Shown in pieces: positions 19,504 through 29,090 of a stretch of 64,000 bases of DNA. The translations under genes and the position numbers were made by a program. The notes beneath the pieces are model-generated. The model searched no databases and had not been told where the DNA came from. It saw only the letters and a program-made list of their open reading frames with translations. Origin of the DNA: Halomonas alkalicola (lineage in GTDB: Bacteria > Pseudomonadota > Gammaproteobacteria > Pseudomonadales > Halomonadaceae); the NCBI RefSeq assembly GCF_030704205.1, contig NZ_CP131913.1:372001-436000 (forward strand), read 5' to 3'. Each line of letters starts with the position of its first letter. Position 1 is the first letter of the stretch.

Positions 19504-19923
19504 CTACTCCATCACCAGGGGCTCGAGCAGCTCACGAATCTCGCCCTCGATGGGCACCGCCTGGTTGGCCGCCACGTCGAGCAGCACAAAGGTCAAGGTC
19601 GCCGCACTCACCAGGGCGCCGTCGCGCACCCGGCGGATCTCCTGGCTCATCCTGGCGCTGCGCCCGCCGACGGCCGAGAGGCGCGTGAGAATCTCCAGAT
19701 CGTCCCCCGCCACCGCCGCCTGGCGGTAGTCGATATTGAGGTTCACCGCCACGAAGGCGAGCTCGCCCCCCATCAGGCGCCGGGCGAGGCCCGGTCGATC
19801 GTCGAAGTAGCCCCAGCGCCCCTCCTCCAGGAACTCCAGGTAGCGGGCGTTGTTGACATGGCCGTAGCCGTCCAGGTGATAGCCGCGCACCCTCAGGCGG
19901 GTGGTCGAGACACGAGAATCCAT
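19504..19923 (-). CDS. YbgC/FadM-type acyl-CoA thioesterase
   Basis: 139-residue single hotdog domain. HLDGYGHVNNARYLEFLEEG contains the catalytic Asp and GHVNN of the 4-hydroxybenzoyl-CoA thioesterase family. The substrate is unknown; candidates are short- or medium-chain acyl-CoA. The start at 19923 is preferred because AAGGAG lies seven bases upstream. It stands alone, divergent from rdgC. Confidence 0.85.
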   Translation of the reverse strand: MDSRVSTTRLRVRGYHLDGYGHVNNARYLEFLEEGRWGYFDDRPGLARRLMGGELAFVAVNLNIDYRQAAVAGDDLEILTRLSAVGGRSARMSQEIRRVRDGALVSAATLTFVLLDVAANQAVPIEGEIRELLEPLVME

Positions 19924-20089
19924 GGCATTGCTCCTTGATAATGGCCGTGATGGCAGGCCCGGCGATTCTGGCAATGCCGCCGGTGAATTTCAAACAGTCG
20001 TTTCAAGCTGGACGCCGCCCGGCGACCCGCTGGCACCCCCGCCCCCCTTCAGGGATAATGGCCGTCCTTTTTACCCCGGGAAATGCTTC

Positions 20090-21016
20090 ATGTGGTTCAA
20101 GCACTTGCACCTTTATCGCCTGCACGATGCGCCGACGCTGGATGCCGCCACCCTCGAGGAGGCCTTGGCCGAGCACGCCGCCAGGCCGCTGGGCGGCCAG
20201 GATCCTCGCCGACTGGGCTGGACCGCCCCGGCCGGCCGCGCGGGCACCGCACGCCTGCACGAGCTGCAGGGCCAGCGCCTGCTCAGCGCCCTGCGCCAGG
20301 AGCGCCTGCTGCCCGCCGGCGTGGTGCGTGAAGAGACCGAGGAGCGTGCCGCCGAGGTCGAGACCCGGGAGGGGCGCAAGCCGCGCCGCCAGGAGAAGAT
20401 CGCCCTCAAGGAACAGGTCGTCGAGGAGCTGCTGCCGCGGGCCTTCGTGCGCAGCCAGAAGATTGACCTGTGGTGGGACACTCGCCGCGGGCTGATCGGC
20501 ATCAATGCCAGCTCGCGTACCCGCGCCGAGGAGCTGCTCGACCTGCTGCGCGAGACCCTGGGCAGCCTCAAGGTGACCCCGCTGGCTAGCCAGACCCTGC
20601 CCATGCGCGCCATGACCCAGTGGCTGACCGACCCCGCCTCGCGTCCCGCCGACCTGGTGCTGGGCGACCAGGTGGAGCTCAAGGCCAAGGGCGACGACGG
20701 CGTGCTGCGCGCTCGCCAGGTCGAACTGGACAGCGACGAGATCCAGCAGCTGCTGGAGGGCGGCCGCCAGGCCAGCAAGCTGGCCCTCGAGATCGAGGGC
20801 CGAGTCAGCTTCGTGCTGCACGACGACCTGGCGCTGAAGTCGCTGCGCTTCGGTGACGCCCTGATCGACGAGGCCAACGCCGCCGATGACGGCGACGATG
20901 CCCTGGTGCGCCTCGAGACCGACTTCCTGCTGATGGCCCAGGCCCTGGGCGAGAGCATCGAACGCCTGATCGCCTGGCTGGGCGGCGAGGCGAGCACCGC
21001 GAACCGTGAAGTGTGA
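20090..21016 (+). CDS. rdgC: Recombination-associated protein RdgC
   Basis: 308 residues beginning MWFKHLHLYRL, as in E. coli RdgC (303). RdgC forms a ring-shaped dimer on double-stranded DNA and limits RecA; in Neisseria it affects pilin variation. The blocks ALKEQVVEELLPRAF and DLWWDTRRGLIGINASS are characteristic. In-frame codons upstream to 19901 are not coding-like. It is followed four bases later by the acyltransferase gene. Confidence 0.95.
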   Translation: MWFKHLHLYRLHDAPTLDAATLEEALAEHAARPLGGQDPRRLGWTAPAGRAGTARLHELQGQRLLSALRQERLLPAGVVREETEERAAEVETREGRKPRRQEKIALKEQVVEELLPRAFVRSQKIDLWWDTRRGLIGINASSRTRAEELLDLLRETLGSLKVTPLASQTLPMRAMTQWLTDPASRPADLVLGDQVELKAKGDDGVLRARQVELDSDEIQQLLEGGRQASKLALEIEGRVSFVLHDDLALKSLRFGDALIDEANAADDGDDALVRLETDFLLMAQALGESIERLIAWLGGEASTANREV

Positions 21017-21020
21017 CGCC

Positions 21021-22193
21021 ATGACCGACCAACGCCCCGACACCTCGCCCGCCGATCCCTGGGCCGAGATTCGCCCCTACCGTGACGACGAGGTTGCCGA
21101 GGTCCTCGCCCGCCTCGCCTACGACCCGGAGCTGCTCACCGCCCTGACCCGCTTCCGGCTGCCGCGGCTGTCGCGCGTCATGCCGCGCCTCTCCAGCACC
21201 CTGGCGAGCCTGGCCATTCGCCGCGAGGTGCGCGGCGTGACCAGCGTCAACGACTTCCAGATGCGCATCGCCTCCTACATGGAGCGCATGATCCGCACCA
21301 CCACCGATGACTTCCAGGTCGAGGGGCTCGACGCCCTGGATAACGACACCGCCTACCTGTTCATCGGCAACCACCGCGATATCTCCCTGGACCCGGCCTT
21401 CATCAACTATGCGCTCTATCTGGCCGGGCGTGACACGGTGCGCATCGCCATCGGCGACAACCTGCTCAAGAAGCCCTATGTCACCGACCTGATGCGGCTC
21501 AACAAGAGCTTCATCGTGCCGCGCAGCGCCCGCGGCAAGCGCGCCATGCTGGCCGCCTACCAGCAGCTCTCCGCCTATATCCGCCACTCTATCAGGGAGG
21601 ACAACCACTCCATCTGGATGGCCCAGCGCGAAGGGCGGGCCAAGGACGGCATCGACCGCACCGACCCCGCGATCATCAAGATGATCACCATGGCTCGGCG
21701 AGCCGAGCAGCGCGGCGTCCCCATCGGCGAGGCGGTCGCCGAGCTGCGCCTGGTGCCGGTCTCGATCAGCTACGAGTACGACCCCTGCGACGTGCAGAAG
21801 GCCCGCGAACTCCACGCCCTGCACACCAGCGGCAACTACGAGAAGGGCCAGTTCGAGGACATCCAGTCCATCGTCGCCGGGATCACCGGCCACAAGGGCC
21901 GGGTGCGGCTCTGCGTCGGCACGCCGCTCTCCGATGACTTCTCAAGCCCAGAGGCAGTGGCCGCGGAGATCGACCGCCAGGTGCTGGCCAACTACCACCT
22001 CTTCCCGAGCCATCACCTGGCCCTGGAGGCGCTGGGCGACGCCCCGGAGCTGATCGACCACGCGGCCATCAGCGACGCCGACCGTGCCCGCTTCCAGGCC
22101 CGCCTGCAGCAGGTCCCTGCGGAGCTGCGCAGCTGGTGGCTGGCGCAGTACGCCAACCCGGTACGCAACAAGGCCGGACTCATCGCCCCCTGA
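21021..22193 (+). CDS. 1-acylglycerol-3-phosphate acyltransferase-like protein
   Basis: 390-residue protein with the PlsB/PlsC acyltransferase signature NHRDISLDPAFIN (HX4D, residues about 115-125), a FIVPRSARGKRAM block (acyl acceptor binding), WMAQREGRAKDG and a VPVSISYEYDPCD region. No N-terminal membrane segment is evident, so it may be peripherally attached. Members of this family are annotated as glycerolipid acyltransferases; the exact acceptor is unknown. It is probably cotranscribed with rdgC. Confidence 0.8.
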   Translation: MTDQRPDTSPADPWAEIRPYRDDEVAEVLARLAYDPELLTALTRFRLPRLSRVMPRLSSTLASLAIRREVRGVTSVNDFQMRIASYMERMIRTTTDDFQVEGLDALDNDTAYLFIGNHRDISLDPAFINYALYLAGRDTVRIAIGDNLLKKPYVTDLMRLNKSFIVPRSARGKRAMLAAYQQLSAYIRHSIREDNHSIWMAQREGRAKDGIDRTDPAIIKMITMARRAEQRGVPIGEAVAELRLVPVSISYEYDPCDVQKARELHALHTSGNYEKGQFEDIQSIVAGITGHKGRVRLCVGTPLSDDFSSPEAVAAEIDRQVLANYHLFPSHHLALEALGDAPELIDHAAISDADRARFQARLQQVPAELRSWWLAQYANPVRNKAGLIAP

Positions 22194-22217
22194 TCGCCCC
22201 CTGACCGCGAGGACGCC

Positions 22218-23414
22218 ATGGCACACGCCCACGGCCATCACCACCATCACCATGCCGTGCCCCCCGACCGCGGCGCCCAGACCCGCGAGGCCCACAAGGT
22301 CACCCTGATCGGGGCGGTGATCGATTTCGTGGTGGGTGTGGCCAAGATGGTCACCGGCTTCATGGTGGGCTCAGCGGCCCTGGTGGCCGACGGCATCCAC
22401 TCCTTCTCGGACATCCTCACCGATGTCTTCGTGCTGGGCGCCACCCACTTCGGCCGCCAGGAGCCGGACAGCAACCACCCCTATGGCCACGGCCGCATCG
22501 AGACCCTGGCCACCCTGTGGCTGGGCAGCGTGCTGATCTTCGTGGCCGGCGGCATCGCCTGGGCCAGCCTCATACGGCTGGTCGCCGGCGAGCCGATCCC
22601 CGCCCCGGGCCTCTGGGCCATCGGCATCGCGGTGATCGCCCTGGGGGCCAAGGAGTGGATCTTCCGCTACACCATGCGGGTCGCCAGGCGCGTCAACTCG
22701 CGGCTCCTGGAGGCCAACGCCTGGCATTCGCGCTCCGACGCCCTCTCCACCGTGGTGGTCCTGGTGGGCCTAGTGGCCGCCCAGTTCGGGGCCGGCTGGA
22801 TGGATGCCGTGGCCGCCATCGTGGTGGGGGTGATGGTGGGCCAGGTGGGCGGCCGGCTGCTCTGGGAGTCGAGCCAAGAGCTGATCGACACCGCCCTGCC
22901 CGAGGCGGAGCGCCGCGAGATGCAGGCGGTGGCCGAGCGGGTCCCCGGCGTGCGCGGCGTGCATGACCTGCGCACCCGCACCCTGGGCAGCCAGGCGGTG
23001 CTGGACCTGCACATCGTGGTGCCGCCTCGTGTCACCGTCTCAGAGGCCCACGAGATCGGCAACGAGGCGAGCCGCCGGCTGCGCGAGGCCTTCCCGCTGC
23101 TCGCCGATGTCACCTTCCATATCGACCCCGAGGACGATGCCGGCGAGACCGAGCACAGCCTGCGCCCCGGCCTGCCCCTGCGCGGCGAGGTGGAGGGCAT
23201 GCTGGAGCAGACCTGGCAGGAGGTGCCCGCCTGGCAGGCCCGGGTCGCCCTGGACCTGCACTATCTCGACAACCAGGTGGATGTCTCGATCTTCGTCAAC
23301 GCCCTGCCGGAGGGCCAGAGCCTGACCCAGGCCGCCGACGAGCTGCGCGACGCCTGCCGGGACCTTACCTGGGTGGGCTGCCTGCGTGTCTGGCAGGGCC
23401 CCGGCAAGGGGTGA
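22218..23414 (+). CDS. Cation diffusion facilitator (FieF/MamM-like)
   Basis: 398-residue inner-membrane metal/proton antiporter for Zn, Fe or similar divalent ions. The N-terminus carries a natural His-rich tail (AHAHGHHHHHH). Six transmembrane helices follow, with metal site HSFSDILTD in helix 2 and HSRSDALST in helix 5, then a cytoplasmic ferredoxin-like domain (about 215-290, HDLRTRTLGSQAVLDLHIVV) and an extra C-terminal segment of about 100 residues. Separated from the upstream gene by only 24 bases. The transported metal cannot be read from sequence. Confidence 0.92.
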   Translation: MAHAHGHHHHHHAVPPDRGAQTREAHKVTLIGAVIDFVVGVAKMVTGFMVGSAALVADGIHSFSDILTDVFVLGATHFGRQEPDSNHPYGHGRIETLATLWLGSVLIFVAGGIAWASLIRLVAGEPIPAPGLWAIGIAVIALGAKEWIFRYTMRVARRVNSRLLEANAWHSRSDALSTVVVLVGLVAAQFGAGWMDAVAAIVVGVMVGQVGGRLLWESSQELIDTALPEAERREMQAVAERVPGVRGVHDLRTRTLGSQAVLDLHIVVPPRVTVSEAHEIGNEASRRLREAFPLLADVTFHIDPEDDAGETEHSLRPGLPLRGEVEGMLEQTWQEVPAWQARVALDLHYLDNQVDVSIFVNALPEGQSLTQAADELRDACRDLTWVGCLRVWQGPGKG

Positions 23415-23489
23415 TCCCCTCTGCTGCCTGGCCCAAACGTGGTATCGTCACGCCACTGCGGCACGGCAACGCTACCCAAGGAGAAGGCC

Positions 23490-23771
23490 ATGTCCTCATC
23501 GGAAATCCAGAAGACCCGGGTCATCAACGAACTGCGTGGTTTCATCAAGAAGCTGCTGCAGGATCCGAAGATCCTCGACCAGTCCCTCGAGATCGCCCGG
23601 CGCCACCTGCCCGAGGGCGGCGGCAGCGCGGTGATGGCGCGTATCGCCAACGAGATCTCGGAGACCACCAGCGTGCACATTCCGGAGGATCCGGCCGAGC
23701 ACTCCGAGGCCGACCGCCTCTTCCTGGAACTGCTCAAGGAGGTGGTGGACGAGGAGCAGGCCCTCTACTGA
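23490..23771 (+). CDS. Small hypothetical protein
   Basis: 93 residues, acidic and mostly helical, with no signal peptide or membrane segment. AAGGAGAAGG precedes ATG 23490. The segments ELRGFIKKLLQDPKILDQSL and ARIANEISETTSVHIPEDP look conserved in character but no family was recognised. It has its own hairpin downstream and thiI after that, so it is likely a single-gene unit. Confidence 0.75.
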   Translation: MSSSEIQKTRVINELRGFIKKLLQDPKILDQSLEIARRHLPEGGGSAVMARIANEISETTSVHIPEDPAEHSEADRLFLELLKEVVDEEQALY

Positions 23772-23840
23772 GCGCCGCTCGCGGCCGCCGCTGCTGCCGC
23801 CCTCCTCCCCGCCTTTCCGGCACCTCCCAAGCGCCCCCCG

Positions 23841-23861
23841 ACGCCCGGCCCTGCCGGGCGT
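23841..23861 (+). terminator. Hairpin terminator after the small hypothetical gene
   Basis: Nine-bp stem ACGCCCGGC / GCCGGGCGT with a three-base loop, followed by GTTCGTT. The U-tract is weak. Confidence 0.5.
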
Positions 23862-23940
23862 GTTCGTTGCGGGCCCCTGCCCGCCGAGTCTGGTAAACTG
23901 CAAGGCACTGTTTCCACAAAAGCTTTACAGAATTTCCACG

Positions 23941-25425
23941 ATGTACTATCTGCTCAAGTTGTTCCCCGAGATCACCATCAAGTCACGCTCCGTGCGGCGC
24001 CACATGATCCGCTGCCTCGCCTCCAACGTACGCAATACCCTGCGCCCGCTTGACCCGCGGGTGAAGGTCCAGGAGCGCTGGGACATCCTGCAGGTGGCCC
24101 TGCCCGATGACCTGATCCCTGCGCATCAGGAGGAAATGCAGGAACGGCTGACCCGCATTCCCGGTATCCACGAGGTACAGGCGGTCGAGGAGGTCGACTT
24201 CGACGGCCTCGAGGACATCGCCAGGCAGGTGGTTCCGCTATGGCAGCAAGCCATCGCCGGGCGGCGCTTCCGGGTCACCGCCAAGCGCCGCGGCGAGCAC
24301 GACTTCACCTCTGCCGACATGGAGCGCCACCTGGGCACCCAGCTGCTTGCCGCGGCCCCCACGGCGCGGGTCGATCTGCGCCACGCCGAGGTCGAGGTGC
24401 CGGTGCAGGTGGTGGACGCTCGCCTGCGCCTGATCCGCCAGCGCTGGCCGGGGCTCGGCGGCTATCCGCTGGGCATGCAGGGCCAGGCCATGACGCTGAT
24501 CTCCGGCGGCTACGACTCCCCGGTGGCCGCCTGGCGGATGATCCGCCGCGGCATCAAGAGCCATTTCCTGTTCTTCAATCTCGGCGGCCCCGAGCATGAG
24601 CGCGGCGTCCGCGAGGTCACCCACCACCTCTGGCAGCGCTACAGCCTGTCGCATCGGGTCAACTTCATCTCGGTGCCCTTCGAGCCGGTGGTGGCCGAGA
24701 TCCTCAAGACGGTGCCCGACAGCCTCATGGGGGTGGTGCTCAAGCGCATGATGGTGCGCGCCGCCTCGCGCATCGCCCAGCGCGCCCGGGTGCCGGCCCT
24801 GGTCACCGGCGACGCCATCGCCCAGGTCTCCAGTCAGACCCTGACCAACCTGGCACTGATCGACGAGGCAAGCTCCCTGCCGGTGCTGCGCCCGCTGCTC
24901 ACCGAGGACAAGCAGGCGATCATCGATCAGGCCCGCCGGATCGATACCGCACGCTTCGCCGAGGCGATGCCGGAGTACTGCGGGGTGATCTCCAAGCGCC
25001 CCCACACCCGCGCCCGGCGCGATCAGGTCGCGGCCGCCGAGGCCGGCTTCGACTTCGGCGTGCTCGACGCCGCCATCGAGGCCGCCACGCTGACCCGCAG
25101 CGATAGCCTCGGCGACACGATGGTCCCCGCCCCGCAGGCGCTCCTCACCCTGGACTCCCCGGCGGCCCTCGCCGCCGCCGACGACGTCAGCGTGATCGAC
25201 ATCCGCCCACCCGGCGAGCGGGAGGAGGCGCCGCTGGCACTGCCCGAGGTTCCGCGCCTGGAGATCCCCTTCTACGAGCTGCAGCAGCGGGCCGAGGCCC
25301 TGCCGGACGATCGCCGCTACCTCCTCTACTGCGACCAGGGGGTGATGAGTCGCCTGCAGGCCCTGCACCTCCACGATCGCGGCCTCACCCACTTCGGCGT
25401 CTATCGAAACACCGCATCCAGATAG
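23941..25425 (+). CDS. thiI: tRNA 4-thiouridine synthase / thiamine sulfur carrier ThiI
   Basis: 494 residues. Ferredoxin-like and THUMP domains (1-about 165) bind tRNA; the PP-loop SGGYDSPVA (about 183-191) activates U8; a C-terminal rhodanese domain carries the persulfide Cys464 in YCDQGVMSR. It makes s4U in tRNA and, in organisms with the rhodanese domain, sulfurates ThiS for thiazole synthesis. The start at 23941 gives the canonical MYYLLKLFPEITIKS opening; the frame is open upstream but not coding-like. Confidence 0.96.
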   Translation: MYYLLKLFPEITIKSRSVRRHMIRCLASNVRNTLRPLDPRVKVQERWDILQVALPDDLIPAHQEEMQERLTRIPGIHEVQAVEEVDFDGLEDIARQVVPLWQQAIAGRRFRVTAKRRGEHDFTSADMERHLGTQLLAAAPTARVDLRHAEVEVPVQVVDARLRLIRQRWPGLGGYPLGMQGQAMTLISGGYDSPVAAWRMIRRGIKSHFLFFNLGGPEHERGVREVTHHLWQRYSLSHRVNFISVPFEPVVAEILKTVPDSLMGVVLKRMMVRAASRIAQRARVPALVTGDAIAQVSSQTLTNLALIDEASSLPVLRPLLTEDKQAIIDQARRIDTARFAEAMPEYCGVISKRPHTRARRDQVAAAEAGFDFGVLDAAIEAATLTRSDSLGDTMVPAPQALLTLDSPAALAAADDVSVIDIRPPGEREEAPLALPEVPRLEIPFYELQQRAEALPDDRRYLLYCDQGVMSRLQALHLHDRGLTHFGVYRNTASR

Positions 25426-25511
25426 TTACATTTCGCTACTCAAACGCCAGAATCGTTCTACGCTCATGGAAGGAGGTACGCATTCGTACCGGGCCATGGC
25501 GGAGGTAGCGT

Positions 25512-28500
25512 ATGGGCAAGCAGGACTCCCAGGAGCCGCTTCTCGATCCCGGCTGGCCGCGGCCGCCGGGCGCCGGGCTGTCGGCCGAGCCCCCACCCAG
25601 GAAGCGGCGGCGCCTCGGCCTGTGGCTACTGCTGTTCCTCGCGCTGGTGGCCAGTGTGCTGGCCACCCTGCTGGTGGCCGAGGCACGCACCTCGCGTTTC
25701 CAGTCCCAGGAGCTCTCCCGCTACGCCGCCACCCTGACCTGGACCGTCGCCCCGGGACGCAGCGAGCGGCTGCTCGCCCCCGCCCACGGCCCCTTCGATG
25801 AGCGGCTCGGCTACACCCGGCTGCCCGAATTCCAGTCGCGACTGGTGGAGCGCGGCTTCCTGGTCGAGCGCCAGGCACGCTTCTCGCCGGCGCTGATGGA
25901 GTATGTCAACCACGGTTTCTTCCCCCCCTACGGCGAGAAGACCCGTGCCGGCCTCACCCTGGAGAGCTGCACCGGCGAGAGCCTCTACGTCTACCGCCAC
26001 CCCGGGCGCCACTTCCCCCACTTCGATGCGGTGCCGCCTCTGGTGCTGGAGATGCTGCTGTTCATCGAGAACCGCCAGCTGCTCGACGCCAGCGCCCCCA
26101 ACGCCAACCCCGCGGTGGACTGGCCGCGCTTCGCCCGCGCTGCACTCTCCCAGGCGAGCCGGGCTCTGGATGTCTCGGACCAATCCGCCGGCGGCAGCAC
26201 CCTGGCCACCCAGATCGAGAAGTATCGTCACTCCCCCGGCGGGCGCACCGACACCCCCATGGAGAAGCTGCGCCAGATGGCCTCGGCCAGCGTGCGCGGC
26301 TACCGCCACGGCCCCGAGACCCTCACCGCCCGCCAGGATATCGCCCTGGACTACCTCAACAGCGTGCCGCTGGCCGCCGCCCCCGGCCACGGCGAGGTGC
26401 ATGGCCTCGCCGACGGCCTGTGGGTCTGGTTCGGCGCCGACCCCGACGAGATCAACCGCCTGCTGGTGCCGGACTTCAACGGCCCCGATGCCCTGGCGCG
26501 GCGGGGGCTGGCAACGCGCCAGGTGCTCGCGCTGATGATCGCCCAGCGCCGCCCCTCCTGGTACCTGCGCGGCGGCCGTGAGGCCCTGGAACGGCTGACC
26601 GACAGCCACCTAAGGCTGCTCGCCAGCGAGGGCGTGCTGCCCGTCGAGCTGAGCGAGGCGGCCCTGGCCCAGCGCCTGGTGTTCCGCGACTTCCAGGCGG
26701 CCCCGGTGGCCCACCGGGTGCCCCGCGACAAGGGGCTGCAGGTGGCGCGTACCCGCCTGGCGGGCATGCTGGGCGTCTCGCTCCACGAGCTGGACCGCCT
26801 GGATCTGACCGCACGCACCACCCTGCACCCCGACCTACAGGTCGAGGTCACCGACTACCTGTATCGGCTGGCCGACCCGCCCTTCGCCGGCGAGATCGGC
26901 CTCTTTGGCGAGCGCCTGCTCGCCCCGGAGAAGACCGCCGAGGTGCGTTACAGCTTTACGCTCTTCGAGCGCAGCGAAGAGGGCTTCCGGGTGCGCGTGC
27001 AGACCGACAACGGCGGCCAGCCCTTCGATATCAACGAGGGCAGCAAGCTGGAGCTGGGCTCCACCGCCAAGCTCAGGGTGCTGGCCACCTACCTGGAGGT
27101 GATCGCCGAGCTGCACGCCCGCCACGCTGGTCTGCCCGCCGATACCCTGCGCCAGATCCCGGTGGACCGCCAGGATCATCTCAGCCGCTGGGTGCTCGAG
27201 CGGCTGATCGCCACCCCGGAGGTGCCGCTCGACGAGCTGCTCACCCAGGCCATGCAGCGCCGCTACTCGGCCAGCCCCCACGAGGCCTTCTTCACCGGGG
27301 GCGGGCGCCACACTTTCAGCAACTTCCGGCGCGAGGACAACGGCCGCAACCCCACCCTCGAGGAGGCCATGCGGGAGTCCCTCAACCTGCCCTTCATCCG
27401 CCTGATGCGCGACCTGGTGAACTACAGCATCCACCGCGACGAGAACCGCCGCCGGCTGCTCGAGGACGACAGCGATCCGCGTCGCCTGGACTACCTGGCG
27501 AGCTTCGCCGATCGCGAGGGCCGGGTGTTCCTGCAACGCTTCTGGCGCAAGTACCAGGCGTTGCCGCCCGAGGAGCGCCTGGAGGCCTTCCTGGGCGGGC
27601 TGCGCCCCGGCGCGCGGCGGCTGGCGGCGGTCTACCGCTATCTCTACCCGGAGGCGGACCCCATCGGCTTCACCGCCTTCGTCGCCGAGCGGCTGGGCGG
27701 CCGCGACGCCAGCTTCCGGCCCAGCGTGCTGTTCGAGGGCAGCGACCCCAGCGCCCTCACCCTCTCCGACCAGGGCTATATCGCCGGCGTGCATCCGCTG
27801 GAGCTGTGGCTGGTGGGCTTCCTGCAGGACCAGCCAGACGCGGGCTACGCCGACGCCGAGGCCGCCAGCCGCGAGGCGCGCCAGGAGGTCTACGGCTGGC
27901 TGCTGCGCACTCGCCACCGAAGCGCCCGCGACACCCGCATCCGCACCATGCTGGAGGTCGAGGCCTTCCTCGACATCCACCAGCGCTGGGCGCGGCTCGG
28001 CTACCCCTTCGACCACCTTGTACCGTCGCTGGCCACCGCGGTGGGCAGCTCGGGGGATCGCCCCGCAGCCCTAGCCGAGCTGATGGGCATCATCCTCAAC
28101 GACGGGGTGCGGCTGCCCACCCTACGCATCGACGACCTGCACCTGGCCGAGGGCACCCCCTACGAGACCCGCTTCCTGCCTGACCACGGCCGCGCCCGCC
28201 AGGTCATGGCGCCGGAGGTGGCCGCGGTGCTGCGCCACACCCTCTCCCAGGTGGTGGAGGGCGGCACCGCCCGCCGCCTGCAGGGCAGCTTCCGGCTGGA
28301 CGACGACACCCCGCTGACCCTCGGCGGCAAGACCGGCACCGGCAACAACCGCTTCCAGACCGTCACCCGCTCCGGCCAGGTGGTGCACTCCGAAGCGCGC
28401 AACCGCACCGCCACCTTCGTCTTCTACCTGGGCGACGACCACTTCGGCACCCTCACCGCCTACGTGGCCGGCAGCGAGTCGGACCGCTTCCGCTTCACCT

Positions 28501-28643
28501 CGGCCCTGCCGGTTCAGGTGCTCAAGGGCATGGAGCCGATCCTGCGCCACTACCTGGCCGCGGGCACTCATACCCAGTGCCAGCCGCCCCGCGACCACGA
28601 CATGCTGATGGCAGACTCCAAGCCCAGCGGCGGCTCTTCTTGA
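25512..28643 (+). CDS. Large bifunctional transglycosylase/penicillin-binding protein
   Basis: 1,043 residues, one N-terminal membrane anchor (about 35-57 after a basic stretch). The GT51 transglycosylase region (about 165-310) has ENRQLLD near residue 185, where the usual motif is EDxxFxxH, and GGSTLATQIEK. The transpeptidase region has GSTAK near 515 (the active-site Ser-X-X-Lys), ESLNLP as the SXN-type motif, and GGKTGTG near 938. It therefore should polymerise and crosslink peptidoglycan in the periplasm, but it is longer than PBP1a/1b/1c and its first glycosyltransferase motif is divergent. GGAGG six bases before the ATG supports the start. Confidence 0.85.
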   Translation: MGKQDSQEPLLDPGWPRPPGAGLSAEPPPRKRRRLGLWLLLFLALVASVLATLLVAEARTSRFQSQELSRYAATLTWTVAPGRSERLLAPAHGPFDERLGYTRLPEFQSRLVERGFLVERQARFSPALMEYVNHGFFPPYGEKTRAGLTLESCTGESLYVYRHPGRHFPHFDAVPPLVLEMLLFIENRQLLDASAPNANPAVDWPRFARAALSQASRALDVSDQSAGGSTLATQIEKYRHSPGGRTDTPMEKLRQMASASVRGYRHGPETLTARQDIALDYLNSVPLAAAPGHGEVHGLADGLWVWFGADPDEINRLLVPDFNGPDALARRGLATRQVLALMIAQRRPSWYLRGGREALERLTDSHLRLLASEGVLPVELSEAALAQRLVFRDFQAAPVAHRVPRDKGLQVARTRLAGMLGVSLHELDRLDLTARTTLHPDLQVEVTDYLYRLADPPFAGEIGLFGERLLAPEKTAEVRYSFTLFERSEEGFRVRVQTDNGGQPFDINEGSKLELGSTAKLRVLATYLEVIAELHARHAGLPADTLRQIPVDRQDHLSRWVLERLIATPEVPLDELLTQAMQRRYSASPHEAFFTGGGRHTFSNFRREDNGRNPTLEEAMRESLNLPFIRLMRDLVNYSIHRDENRRRLLEDDSDPRRLDYLASFADREGRVFLQRFWRKYQALPPEERLEAFLGGLRPGARRLAAVYRYLYPEADPIGFTAFVAERLGGRDASFRPSVLFEGSDPSALTLSDQGYIAGVHPLELWLVGFLQDQPDAGYADAEAASREARQEVYGWLLRTRHRSARDTRIRTMLEVEAFLDIHQRWARLGYPFDHLVPSLATAVGSSGDRPAALAELMGIILNDGVRLPTLRIDDLHLAEGTPYETRFLPDHGRARQVMAPEVAAVLRHTLSQVVEGGTARRLQGSFRLDDDTPLTLGGKTGTGNNRFQTVTRSGQVVHSEARNRTATFVFYLGDDHFGTLTAYVAGSESDRFRFTSALPVQVLKGMEPILRHYLAAGTHTQCQPPRDHDMLMADSKPSGGSS

Positions 28644-28717
28644 GCGTCCGGCAGGGCAAAGGCTGTTCCAGCTGGCAGGCTCTCTCAATATTGCTTTTCT
28701 CCGCTCGCTTTCAACAT

Positions 28718-28747
28718 ACAAGCCACGCTCCGCGGGGCGAAGGGGTA
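28718..28747. repeat. REP half-site
   Basis: CAAGCCACGCTCCGCGGGGCGAA matches the right-hand arm of the REPIN repeats at 32.7, 41.6 and (inverted) 47.3 kb. A lone, partial copy between the penicillin-binding protein gene and its terminator. Confidence 0.5.
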
Positions 28748-28762
28748 CAAAGGCCCCTACGA

Positions 28763-28796
28763 AAAGCGCCCGGTGAGGGTAGGCACCGGGCGCTTT
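28763..28796. terminator. Bidirectional terminator
   Basis: Thirteen-bp perfect stem AAAGCGCCCGGTG / CACCGGGCGCTTT with an eight-base loop, flanked by A and T runs. It lies between the convergent penicillin-binding protein gene and the first lipoprotein gene. Confidence 0.85.
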
Positions 28797-28817
28797 GTTC
28801 GTTCAGACGTGCTCAGA

Positions 28818-29090
28818 TCAGCCGCAGGGCACGACTTTGCGCAGCGTATCCTTGGCCCACAGCATCTGGCCATCGGGGGTACGACCGTGCTCACTCCAGC
28901 GCTCGGTGACTTCGAGACAGAAGGAGCCGGCGTTCTCCACGCGGGGATCGGGGCTGGCGGGACGCTCGCCACCGATCCGCAGCACATCGGGATTCTCGGT
29001 GGTGTAGCGGGGCGCGATGGTAGTGTTGCTGGCACAGCCGGCTGCCAGGGCAGCCACGAGCAGGACGGGTAAACAGCGGCGCAGAGGCAT
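28818..29090 (-). CDS. Small lipoprotein, paralogue 1
   Basis: 90 residues with a type II signal peptide ending in the lipobox LAAGC (acylated Cys18). The mature part has PRYTTENPDVLRIGGERPASPDPRVEN, one cysteine in GSFCLEVTERW, and the C-terminal AKDTLRKVVPCG; the two remaining cysteines may form a disulfide. It is clearly homologous to the lipoprotein encoded at 29278-29547. Function unknown; no matching family recalled. Confidence 0.8.
   Translation of the reverse strand: MPLRRCLPVLLVAALAAGCASNTTIAPRYTTENPDVLRIGGERPASPDPRVENAGSFCLEVTERWSEHGRTPDGQMLWAKDTLRKVVPCG

Noticed and set aside
16673..19729. 1,018-codon open frame opposite gyrA
   Set aside because: Composed of His/Ala/Val/Asp-rich shadow sequence typical of the antisense of a high-GC gene; gyrA is certain.
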